From contig NZ_LT629757.1 of NCBI RefSeq assembly GCF_900104965.1, forward strand, positions 248,001-312,000: 64,000 nt of DNA, read 5' to 3'. The stretch's first letter is position 1. Each line of letters begins with the position of its first letter. The notes beneath the pieces were generated by a model. That model worked only from the letters and a program-made list of their open reading frames with translations. It was not told the DNA's origin and did no database searches. This document shows positions 24,637 through 32,211 of this stretch, piece by piece. The DNA comes from Nocardioides scoriae. Lineage in GTDB: Bacteria; Actinomycetota; Actinomycetes; Propionibacteriales; Nocardioidaceae. The position numbers were made by a program, and so were the translations under genes.

Positions 24637-24943
24637 AACGGCACCGATTGGTCGACTGATGAGGCCCGGTGCTTGAGCACTTCTCCGGGGTTCGCATCTC
24701 TTGTGCAGGGCTGAGCAGCGGGTCGATTGTCGGAGTCAGTGACTCTGTCACCAATCTCACGACGGATTCAGTCAACACACGTCCTGCGACGACGTCGTGG
24801 GTACGCAAGTCGACACTCGGCCTCTGACGCGCCGGCGGACGGCAAGCTCTTCCTGTACGAGGCGGACATCAAGGTGCAGAAAGCGCAATGGGGGACGCGA
24901 AGGGGCACGAGGCACTCAGCCGAAGCTGACCGCGACGTCTGAG

Positions 24944-25267
24944 CTAGACGTCGATGCCGCGCACCCAACGATCGCCCTCGTCGCCGCCCCAGGCGTCCCA
25001 AGCGACCCGACCGGGGGAGGGGAAGCCGTCGCCACCCTTCTTGAAGCCCTCAGCGTCCTTGTCGACGGCGTGCCTCGCGAAGTAGGCCAACATCTTCTTC
25101 ACATCGTCGTCGCTGAGGTCCTCGCCGTCAGCGAGCTGGTGGGCGCGGTGCTTGCCGACGTCGGTGAAGTTCTTCCCGGCCTTACCGTCCTCGATCCACT
25201 TGACGGCGCGCTGGCCGACCTTCTTGACGCCGGCGGGAGGGGTGTGCTTTGACTGCGAGGAGCTCAT
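24944..25267 (-). CDS. hypothetical protein with WGGDxGxxW motif
   Basis: A 107-aa protein with an ATG start. Its C-terminal motif, PSPGRVAWDAWGGDEGDRWV, resembles a short motif that I recall from phage-associated and putative-structural proteins of actinobacteria (GriAWxxWGGDxGrrW). The N-terminus is Lys-rich and helical. In its genomic context (stress genes, no phage genes) it may be a free-standing domain or a prophage relic. The ATG lies 106 bp from the terminator-like hairpin of the hydrolase gene. Confidence 0.55.
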   Translation of the reverse strand: MSSSQSKHTPPAGVKKVGQRAVKWIEDGKAGKNFTDVGKHRAHQLADGEDLSDDDVKKMLAYFARHAVDKDAEGFKKGGDGFPSPGRVAWDAWGGDEGDRWVRGIDV

Positions 25268-25372
25268 GGCTGCGACGTACCCACTCGGCCGAGCGGGTAG
25301 CTCGCCTGCTGCCGCCGATCAGGTACGGCGGGGGTGTGGACAAGACGTTGCCGACCGTGGATGGTCCCGGAA

Positions 25373-25402
25373 GAGCCCTGACGGTCTGACCGTTCAGGGC
25401 TC
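25373..25402 (-). terminator. terminator hairpin after the alpha/beta hydrolase gene
   Basis: A long stem: outer arms GAGCCCTGA / TCAGGGCTC (9 bp), inner arms CGGT / ACCG with one bulged T and a 3-nt loop. It lies 147 bp past the hydrolase stop in its reading direction and upstream of the 25267 start. Confidence 0.55.
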
Positions 25403-25548
25403 GTCCATTCACCGACCCACCACCGGCGACTTCCTTTCAGCCAGGATCCGGGAATGAGGGCATTCGCAGCTGCTGTCCCGCATGTGGGGGGCGGGTGTGT
25501 GCCTTGGCCGACTCAAGGCCGGCCAGGGCTCGCCCAAGGTCGCATCGG

Positions 25549-26358
25549 TCAGCCGCGCAGAAACTCGAGCAGCGCGTCATTGAACTCCGAGGCGTGGCTG
25601 ACGTTGCAGCCGTGGGGCGCGCCCTCGAGGACGACGAGCTGGCTGCCCTCGATGGTCTTGTGGGTGCGCTGTCCGGACCCTTCAAGGGGGACGATGCTGT
25701 CGCTGTCGCCGTGAATAACCAGGGTGGGCACGGTGACCTTCTCGAGGTCCTTGCGGAAGTCGGTGGTGCCGAAGGCGTCCATGCATCTCAGCGCGGCGTC
25801 CTGATCAGACTTCTGGCACAGCGCGACGGCCTGCTGCCGCTGGTCGTCGCTGACCTTGAGCTCGTCCCCGGCAGAGAAGAACCGGCGGGTGAAGTCGTCG
25901 AAGAAGGCGTCGCGGTCGGCATCCAGCCCGCTGCGCATCTCAGACGCCGCGTCCTGGGTCAGGGGCCCGTCGGGGTTGTCCTCGCCCTGCAGCAGGTACG
26001 GCGGGACGGCCGCTGCGAACACCACCGAGTGGAGCCGGTCCTCGCCGTAGAGCGAGATGTAGCGCGCCACCTCCCCACCGCCCATCGAGAAGCCCACGAG
26101 GGTCACGTCGCTGAGATCGAGGTCGGTCAGGATGTTGTCCAGGTCGCCGGCGAGGGCGTCGTAGTCGTAGCTGTCGCCAGGGTCGGAGTCGCCGAAGCCG
26201 CGACGGTCGTAGGCGATGGGACGGAACCCGGCGTCTTTCAGGATCGGCACCTGCTCGGACCAGGCCGCGCCGGAAAGCGGCCAGCCATGGATGAGAACGA
26301 CGGGCCGCCCCTCGCCGCCGGAGTCGTGGACCTTCAGATTGTGGTCGTCGTCGGCCAT
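25549..26358 (-). CDS. alpha/beta hydrolase (chloroperoxidase-like)
   Basis: A 269-aa protein from ATG 26358 (GGAG 9-10 nt upstream). Fold landmarks: GRPVVLIHGWPLSGAAWSEQ (oxyanion loop), RRGFGDSD, LVGFSMGGGEVARY (nucleophile Ser in GFSMGG), TLVIHGDSDSIVPLEGSG (acid) and LEGAPHGCN (catalytic His). The layout is that of non-haem chloroperoxidases/esterases. Substrate is not predictable. It is monocistronic with a hairpin downstream. Confidence 0.88.
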   Translation of the reverse strand: MADDDHNLKVHDSGGEGRPVVLIHGWPLSGAAWSEQVPILKDAGFRPIAYDRRGFGDSDPGDSYDYDALAGDLDNILTDLDLSDVTLVGFSMGGGEVARYISLYGEDRLHSVVFAAAVPPYLLQGEDNPDGPLTQDAASEMRSGLDADRDAFFDDFTRRFFSAGDELKVSDDQRQQAVALCQKSDQDAALRCMDAFGTTDFRKDLEKVTVPTLVIHGDSDSIVPLEGSGQRTHKTIEGSQLVVLEGAPHGCNVSHASEFNDALLEFLRG

Positions 26359-26815
26359 GTGCTTGCAGCTCCTCGGTTGGATGGTCACGACCGGCCCGGG
26401 TGGGCCGGCCTGCTTCGTGTTCCCGCCCGACGACAGGCCATGCGGGTCCGACGTCGGTCCGGACAGCGTTTCGGTGTGCTCGAGGTAGATGTCGGATGCT
26501 CCGCGTCGCAGGCGGGTTTGTTGTCTCGGTGGGTCGGGAACCTGTCGGTCTTCGCGTGGTTGTCGCCGGTAGTGCAAACGGAGTGTCACGACTCTGGGCA
26601 GATCAGATGTCACCGATCCGTGCAGCAGGCCCACCTGGCCTCTTCGCCATCCGTGTCGCACAGACGGCACTGGCAGACATCAGGTGTCGTGGGTCAGGCG
26701 CTCTGGGGTCAGGGGTTGCCGGATCGAACCTCAGCCCGACCGATGCGCCGCCTATGACCTGAACGGCACTGAGACTGACCGACGGACCCTTCCAGTACCT
26801 CGATAGCGTGGTGCA
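26359..26815. other. 457-bp divergent intergenic region
   Basis: Between the hydrolase (minus) and the HD-domain gene (plus). No convincing ORF. A GGGTCAGG sequence occurs twice at about 26692-26717. This region was searched for a tRNA-Lys fragment as left end of the conjugative element; none was found. Confidence 0.4.
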
Positions 26816-27367
26816 GTGTCCGCATCCGACCTGACCGCGTGGGGCCTTCGCCTGGCCGCGACGCACCTAGGGTCCATGCCAGCCAGGTTGAACCACTCGC
26901 TGTCGGCAGCGCGGCACGTGCAGATCGCACGCAAGCTGGCTGAGGCTTCGAGGCGGCACCTGATGGTGGCCGCTTTGGTTCATGACATCGGCTACGACCC
27001 CGCACTGCGCAGAACCGGCATGCATGCCATAGACGGTGCCGTGCACCTGAGGGCTCTGGGCCTACCCGCAAGAATCGTGAGCCTGGTGGCCTTCCATACC
27101 GGCGCCGAATACGAAGCCGACGAGCGTGGACTCGCTCACGAGCTGAATGCCTTCGATCGGCCGCGCCAGGAGTTGCTTGACCGTCTCATCCTTGCGGATC
27201 TCACATCGTCTCCCACTGGTGGTGAGATCTCAGTGGAGGAGCGGTTGGCGGAGATCTACGACCGGTACCCGGCGGAGCATGCTGTCCACCGCTCTGTCAC
27301 CCGCTCGCACAAATACCTGAGGAGCGCGGCGTCTCGTGCGCAGGCTTCGAGCATTCACCCGAGATAA
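26816..27367 (+). CDS. HD-domain phosphohydrolase
   Basis: A 183-aa protein from GTG 26816. HD motif: an N-terminal His (ARLNHSLSAARHVQ), then VAALVHDIGYDPALR (the HD pair), GMHAIDGAVHL and VSLVAFHTGAEYEA (further metal ligands), followed by DRLILADLTSSPTGG (the second D). The set is as complete as in HD nucleotidases and metal-dependent phosphohydrolases. Substrate unknown. Its end overlaps that of the convergent Nudix gene by 13 bp, and it may be the leftmost gene of the element or the last chromosomal one. Confidence 0.8.
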   Translation: MSASDLTAWGLRLAATHLGSMPARLNHSLSAARHVQIARKLAEASRRHLMVAALVHDIGYDPALRRTGMHAIDGAVHLRALGLPARIVSLVAFHTGAEYEADERGLAHELNAFDRPRQELLDRLILADLTSSPTGGEISVEERLAEIYDRYPAEHAVHRSVTRSHKYLRSAASRAQASSIHPR

Positions 27368-27828
27368 GGCGATCTGCGTTCCTCGACGCCATGCTGCAGT
27401 CGGAGAGACATCGACGGGTGCATGGGCAGCTTGTCCAGCTTCTCGGGTGCCACCCACTTGACGGCCTTGCTCTCGCTGCTGGTCCGTGCATCACCGCCAG
27501 TGACATGCGCCCGAAAGGCGATGGAGAACTGCTGTCGCACTTCGCCGTCCTCGTAGGCCATGACATGGCCGGGGTCGGTATAGGTGCCGACCAGGTCGTC
27601 GACCTCCACGTCGTATCCGGTCTCCTCCTTGACCTCGCGGACGACCGTGTCGCTGATGGACTCGCCGATCTCGTGACCGCCGCCCGGCAGTGCCCAGAGG
27701 TCGTTGTCGGTCTTGTGGATGAGGAGGACGCGGCCTTCGTCGTCCTGCACGATTGCGACGACCGAGGGAACGACGCTGTTGGCCGGCGGGGCCGCCGGAT
27801 CGTTGATGTAGTCGATGCGCTTGCCCAT
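27355..27828 (-). CDS. Nudix hydrolase
   Basis: A 157-aa protein from ATG 27828. The Nudix box GGGHEIGESISDTVVREVKE plus ETG is complete (GX5EX7REUXEEXGU), preceded by VVAIVQDDEGRVLLIHKTDNDLWALP. Nudix enzymes hydrolyse nucleoside-diphosphate-linked substrates. It is 4 bp downstream of the HTH-DUF5919 gene, forming an operon. The integrative element pSAM2 of Streptomyces encodes Pif, an entry-exclusion factor with a Nudix motif, and Nudix genes recur in such elements; this gene at the element's left end may play that role (inference). Confidence 0.88.
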   Translation of the reverse strand: MGKRIDYINDPAAPPANSVVPSVVAIVQDDEGRVLLIHKTDNDLWALPGGGHEIGESISDTVVREVKEETGYDVEVDDLVGTYTDPGHVMAYEDGEVRQQFSIAFRAHVTGGDARTSSESKAVKWVAPEKLDKLPMHPSMSLRLQHGVEERRSPYLG

Positions 27829-27832
27829 GTGA

Positions 27833-28588
27833 TCAGGATGCCGCAGCCCGGTCGACCGGTGCGGCGTCGACCCATACCCGTTCGAACGAGCGCAGGTAGT
27901 GGTCGAACAGGTGGCCACCCTCGACTCGGCGCAGATGGAGGACGGGGTTGGAGGGTGCAGGGGAGCCCATCACGTGCGTGTTGACCAGCAGCTCGTCGTC
28001 GAATCGGTAGAGGGAGTTGTACAGGATGCTCTGGTGCTGCCGGATCTCGATGCCGTCCACGCCCATGGCCGGACCCATGTACGTCAGCGCCAGACGGATC
28101 CGAGCGGCAAGGTTCTCTCCGATGCCCTCTTCCTCGCCGCGCCAGGCGACGGTGGAGGAGTCAGGGTCGCCGTAGAGGAAGCGAGCCCGAAGACCCCGAG
28201 CAGCCCGGTCCGCCAGGCTGGTCGGCAGGCCGGGATGGGTGTCGAGCAGGAAGAGTCCCGAGTAGACCAGGACGTCCACCTCTGACTGCACCTGCTCGAC
28301 CATGCGGTCCCACAGCTCACCTGGTACGGCTCCCCGGTGGGGATAGACAGCTACCACCTCGGAGTTGCTGGACCCGCGACTGCCGTCACCTGTGAGCAGC
28401 TGCGGCCAGAGGTAGGTCTCCTCGACGCCGAGCAGCTCAGACGTTGCGAGTCGGTGTCGTTGGTGCGGCACACGGCCAGTCGCCACCCACCGCTCGACCG
28501 TCTTGGGGTCCACCTGGAGAGCGGTGGCCACGTCGAGCGTCGTCACTCGACGGGTGGTCATCTGCGTGCGCAGGCGTTCGTTGCTCAT
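27833..28588 (-). CDS. HTH regulator with DUF5919-like domain
   Basis: A 251-aa protein. The N-terminal HTH (RRVTTLDVATALQVDPKTVERWVATGRV then PHQRHR) resembles MerR/XRE-type binding. From residue about 85 there is a DUF5919-like domain (VAVYPHRGAVPGELWDRMV, DVLVYSGLFLLDTHPGL, ARFLYGDPDSSTVAWRG), which looks like a PLD-fold or nucleotide-sensing module found in actinobacterial regulators. Immediately upstream are palindromic AGGACGTC-type repeats that probably are its operator. It probably controls itself and the Nudix gene, and perhaps the T4SS operon on the other side. Confidence 0.8.
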   Translation of the reverse strand: MSNERLRTQMTTRRVTTLDVATALQVDPKTVERWVATGRVPHQRHRLATSELLGVEETYLWPQLLTGDGSRGSSNSEVVAVYPHRGAVPGELWDRMVEQVQSEVDVLVYSGLFLLDTHPGLPTSLADRAARGLRARFLYGDPDSSTVAWRGEEEGIGENLAARIRLALTYMGPAMGVDGIEIRQHQSILYNSLYRFDDELLVNTHVMGSPAPSNPVLHLRRVEGGHLFDHYLRSFERVWVDAAPVDRAAAS

Positions 28589-28603
28589 CTGATTCTCCCG
28601 AGT

Positions 28604-28647
28604 ACGTCCTGGGACGTTTTGGAGAACGTAGACGTCTCAGGACGTCC
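28604..28647. promoter_or_regulatory. operator-like palindromes before the HTH-Nudix operon
   Basis: ACGTCCTGGGACGT (28604-28617) is a 6-2-6 palindrome, and GGACGTCC (28640-28647) is an 8-bp one, 23-29 bp apart centre to centre. A third copy, AGGACGTCT, lies at 28788-28796, on the T4SS side. The shared core AGGACGTC(T/C) suggests a binding site for the adjacent HTH protein. Confidence 0.55.
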
Positions 28648-28707
28648 ATTGGAAGGGTTGCCGACAGATTGTGGACAACGATCCGTTCGATCAGTGGCCG
28701 CGCCAGT

Positions 28708-28721
28708 TCTCGTTTTCGAGA
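28708..28721. repeat. small hairpin TCTCG-TTTT-CGAGA
   Basis: TCTCGTTTTCGAGA within the 481-bp gap 28589-29069. No gene is seen in this gap, which must contain the promoters of the HTH operon and of the T4SS operon. Confidence 0.4.
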
Positions 28722-29069
28722 CGAATTCACGTGTGTCCGATTGGCTAATGACCACAGTTGGTAGCGGAAACGAGACGCGGACGCACCAGGACGTCTCTGA
28801 TCTGCGGTTTTGGGGCCCGGCTGCGGCTGACGTACTTGGCGAATGCACGCCATCATTCCGCGCCCCGACCGTCACACAACAGCGCGCCACTGCTCTAGAA
28901 CCCCTCTAGCAACAGGAATGTGTGCGGGTTTTCCACAGGCTGTGAAACGGGGACTTCCATTTCGACGAAGCGTCGTGTTCGTCTACCGCTACTTCAGTCA
29001 CACCGCGCTCGTTCGGGAGAGGCGGCTTCGTTGCTGCTGTCTCGTCGGGCCTTCTCGGGAGGTCGTCCG

Positions 29070-29333
29070 ATGAACAACCTGCTTGCTCAGATCACCGTGC
29101 TGGCCGCACCAGACTTCAACTCGCGAGGCGTCGTCCAGTGGGCGGTGCAGAACATCATCCCGCTGGTGCTGCTGGTCGTCGGGATCGGCATCATCGCCAG
29201 CGCTCGCAAGGGCCAGATGAGCCAGAACGCGATGACGGTCACCAACATCATGCTGGGATGCGTCGTCATCGCGGGCGCTGCACTCTTCTACGGGTTCGCC
29301 GGCAGCATCGCGACCTTCGTCTTCCGAGGCTGA
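29070..29333 (+). CDS. small membrane protein, VirB2/pilin-like (T4SS)
   Basis: An 87-aa protein, ATG start with GGGAGG at 7 nt. Two hydrophobic segments (residues about 28-45 and 60-82) separated by a short basic loop (ASARKGQMSQNAM) give a VirB2/TrbC-like topology. It is the first gene of a tightly packed run of T4SS genes; the next starts 7 bp after its stop. Assignment is from position and topology only. Confidence 0.6.
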   Translation: MNNLLAQITVLAAPDFNSRGVVQWAVQNIIPLVLLVVGIGIIASARKGQMSQNAMTVTNIMLGCVVIAGAALFYGFAGSIATFVFRG

Positions 29334-29339
29334 GTCGCC

Positions 29340-29708
29340 GTGCTGATCCGACCCGACGACGAGGTCTACCGCGTCGACGCGGTGTGGCTCGGCCCACAGG
29401 GGATGACCCTGCCGTGGTCTGCGCGCTACTCGGCGTACGGCATCTGGTTGACGCTGTTCGTCTCGGTGCTCCTGGTCGAGGCAGTGCTGCCGATGCGCGT
29501 CAGCGTGCCACCCGTGTGGGAGGTCGTCCTGACCATCCTGGGGACGTACGCCCTGACTGGCGTCATCGACCACGAGCGCCCGCTCGTCAGCGTCCTGCAC
29601 CTGCTCCGCGTCGAGATGCGTACGCCGCGCCAGCCCAGGTCCACGCGACCCGTCCGTGTGACCGCGGTCAAGGTCCGTTCGAGGAGCCATCGTGCTGCGA
29701 CGTCGTGA
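29340..29708 (+). CDS. VirB3/PrgI-like inner-membrane protein (T4SS)
   Basis: A 122-aa protein with GTG start. Two TM segments (about 33-50 and 62-78) flanked by charged ends; the C-terminus is very basic (RSTRPVRVTAVKVRSR). In many Gram-positive T4SS loci a protein of this size precedes the VirB4 ATPase. Its last 17 bp overlap the VirB4 gene. Function is inferred from order. Confidence 0.6.
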   Translation: MLIRPDDEVYRVDAVWLGPQGMTLPWSARYSAYGIWLTLFVSVLLVEAVLPMRVSVPPVWEVVLTILGTYALTGVIDHERPLVSVLHLLRVEMRTPRQPRSTRPVRVTAVKVRSRSHRAATS

Positions 29709-32211
29709 CAAGGACCCCGCCACGCGGTCGGTGATCTCGCTGCAGAACATCGAGGACAACCTCTGCTTCACGGCCCACGAGGCCTGGGCGTGGTTCGTGC
29801 TGCCGACGCAGTCGTGGTCGTTCAGGTCGGACCGTCAGCGGGAGCAGCTCCTCTACGGCATCGGGGACGGCCTGGCCTGGCTGGCGGGACATCGGCTGCA
29901 CCTCAGGGTGACCTCTCGCCCCTATCCCGCCGCGGCGTGGGCACGACGGCTGCACGAACTGACTCCGGCTCCGCTCTCGAGCCCGGACACGGAGCCGTGG
30001 TCGGAGCATCTGGTCACGATGCAGAAGCACCTGCGACACCAGACGCTGGGCGACAAGGACGTGTTCCTCGGCGTACGACTGGGCAACCGTGCTGCCACAC
30101 ACCGGATGATCGGGGCACTGTGGCGTCACCCCGGCAACGTGGAGCACGCCCGGCTGCTCGCCAGGCGCGAGCAAGTGACCGAGACCGTGGCGCTGCCCGG
30201 CCTCGACGGTCGGCCCGCGACAGCCGGGGAGATGGAGTGGCTCGTACGCCGGTCGGTCGGGGTCGGCATGCCGGCTCCTGCGGAGCTGAGCCCGACGTCG
30301 GTGACGACGTGGGATCCCGGCGACCTCCAGGCCTTCGAGGACGAGGTCGAGTACGCCGCCGGCCCGCTCGACCGGACGGTCCGCCTGACGAGCCGCGGCA
30401 TGCGCGAAGCGACGACCCGTCACGCCGCCGTGCTATCCGTTGGCCGGCTCGAGGAGATCGACGCACCCGACCCGGCTCTGGACCCGTGGCTCTCGCACAC
30501 CGACCGGTTGCCGTTCCCGGTCGAGTGGTCCTGCCAGTTCGACGTCCTCTCGGGCGTCGAGGCGCGCCGCGCCATTCAGCGCAAGCTGCTGGTCGTCCGC
30601 GACATGCAGCGCCACTACTCCGAGCACGACCTGGACGAGCCGCTCGCTCTGGGCCGCCAGGCAGACCAGGCCCGCCAGATCGACGACCAGATGACTCGAG
30701 GCGCCGACGTCACCGCAGCCCGGGTCCACGGCTGGTTCCGGCTCGCCGTCGCCGGTCCGACCGAGGAGGCGTGCCTCGAGCGCGCACGTCAGGTCGTCAC
30801 GTCCTACCGATCGCGCCGGGTCACGATCGAGCACCCGCGCGGTCAGTACGGGCTGCTGCGCGAGTTCATCCCCGGTGAGCCCGTCTCGACGGCAGCGCAC
30901 CGCCGACGGCTGCCTGCGATGTACGTCGCTGCAGGCGTGCCGACCGCCTCGAGCCGGCTGGGTGATCGACGCGGTCCCTACATCGGCTGCACGACCGGTG
31001 CCTCGCGCCGAGCAGTCATGTTCGACACGCACTACGCGACGGAGGTGCGCGAGACGTCCGGCCTGGTCCCGGTCGTCGGCGGACTCGGGGCAGGCAAGAG
31101 CGTGCTGCTCGGCCAGCTGACCTACGACGCGGTCAGACGCGGCATCCCGTCGGTCGTCCTGGACCCATCGGGTCCGCTCTCGCGCCTGGTGGAGCTGCCT
31201 GAGATCGCCGGCCACGGTGAGCACATCGACCTCACGGCGGCCGCCAACGGCACCCTCAACCCGTTCGACGTGGTGGCCGCCCCACGTCGCGAAGGATTCG
31301 GCTCCGATGAGGCGTTTCTCGAGGCGACGGTGATGGCAGCGCAGGACCGCAAGTTGCTGGCGATGGACGTCATCAAGATGCTCCTCCCTCCGTCGGTCAA
31401 TGCGCTGCCTCAGACGTCACTGGTGGTCTCCGACGCGGTGCGAGCCACCGGGGGCGAGCGTTCGTCGTCCCTGTGGGACGTGGTGCGGATCCTCGAGTCC
31501 TTGGATGACCCCCACGGTCGCATCGTGTCCAACTACCTTCGCGACATGGCGGAGCTCCCGTTGTCCCGACTCTTCTTCCCCGGGGTCGAGCCAACGGCGG
31601 AACGGTCGACGGCGAGCCTGACGGTGCTGACCATGCCGGGTCTGGTGCTGCCACCGCGGACGGTGCCACGCGAGCACTGGTCGACCTCGGAGCAGATGGC
31701 GGTGCCGCTCCTCCACCTCGCAGCCTGGTACGCGACCCGTGCCGTCTACGGACGTGACATGCAGAGCCGCAAGCTCGTCGCCCTCGACGAGACGCACTTC
31801 CTGGGGGAGTGGTCTGCCGGCCGCGCGCTCTTCACCCGTCTGGGCCGCGACTCCAGGAAGTGGAACACCTGCGTCCTCGCCTCGTCGCAGAACCCCGCAG
31901 ACGTCCTCGGGATGGATGTCGCCAACTTCATGTCGGCCGCGTTCGTCGGCCGCATCGAGGACGAGGAGGCGGCGCGGGATGCCCTGCGCATGCTGCGCGT
32001 CCCGACGGGGGTGGGGTACGAGCGTGCGCTCGCCTCCCTCTCGAGCAGTCGAGGGGGCCATGCCAACCGCGAGTTTGTGATGCGCGACGTGGACGGCAAC
32101 GTCGATAAGGTGGGGATCGACCTGTCCGCCAACCCAGGTCTGCTCGCAGCGCTGAACACCACTGCTGGTCGTGGTGCTATGGGTACGAACCAGGTGGAGC
32201 AGGTCGCATGA
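29692..32211 (+). CDS. VirB4/TraC-type conjugation ATPase
   Basis: An 839-aa protein with a GTG start. An N-terminal domain of about 440 residues is typical of the family (SRPYPAAAWARRLHEL, LPFPVEWSCQFDVLSG). Walker A GGLGAGKSVLLGQL at about 463-477, then VVLDPSGPLSRL, and Walker B KLVALDETHF at about 693-702 with a following RDSRKWNTCVLASSQNP (motif 3-like). The family powers T4SS assembly and substrate transfer at the inner membrane. The stop overlaps the next gene by 4 bp (ATGA). This is the best single marker of the conjugation system. Confidence 0.92.
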   Translation: MLRRRDKDPATRSVISLQNIEDNLCFTAHEAWAWFVLPTQSWSFRSDRQREQLLYGIGDGLAWLAGHRLHLRVTSRPYPAAAWARRLHELTPAPLSSPDTEPWSEHLVTMQKHLRHQTLGDKDVFLGVRLGNRAATHRMIGALWRHPGNVEHARLLARREQVTETVALPGLDGRPATAGEMEWLVRRSVGVGMPAPAELSPTSVTTWDPGDLQAFEDEVEYAAGPLDRTVRLTSRGMREATTRHAAVLSVGRLEEIDAPDPALDPWLSHTDRLPFPVEWSCQFDVLSGVEARRAIQRKLLVVRDMQRHYSEHDLDEPLALGRQADQARQIDDQMTRGADVTAARVHGWFRLAVAGPTEEACLERARQVVTSYRSRRVTIEHPRGQYGLLREFIPGEPVSTAAHRRRLPAMYVAAGVPTASSRLGDRRGPYIGCTTGASRRAVMFDTHYATEVRETSGLVPVVGGLGAGKSVLLGQLTYDAVRRGIPSVVLDPSGPLSRLVELPEIAGHGEHIDLTAAANGTLNPFDVVAAPRREGFGSDEAFLEATVMAAQDRKLLAMDVIKMLLPPSVNALPQTSLVVSDAVRATGGERSSSLWDVVRILESLDDPHGRIVSNYLRDMAELPLSRLFFPGVEPTAERSTASLTVLTMPGLVLPPRTVPREHWSTSEQMAVPLLHLAAWYATRAVYGRDMQSRKLVALDETHFLGEWSAGRALFTRLGRDSRKWNTCVLASSQNPADVLGMDVANFMSAAFVGRIEDEEAARDALRMLRVPTGVGYERALASLSSSRGGHANREFVMRDVDGNVDKVGIDLSANPGLLAALNTTAGRGAMGTNQVEQVA

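Larger units (their letters stand above)
24423..24943. other. 520-bp gap with inverted repeats, no gene
   Basis: No convincing coding frame. It contains a 14-bp perfect palindrome (GCACTAGCTAGTGC, 24483-24496), a hairpin with 10-bp arms (24607-24636), and a 10-bp inverted pair CCCCGGAGAA (24558-24567) / TTCTCCGGGG (24681-24690) that brackets the hairpin. Confidence 0.5.

Noticed and set aside
26705-26735. tRNA T-arm-like sequence (GGATCGAACCTCAG)
   Set aside because: The flanking stems do not pair and no acceptor or anticodon arm is found; not a tRNA or attachment site.
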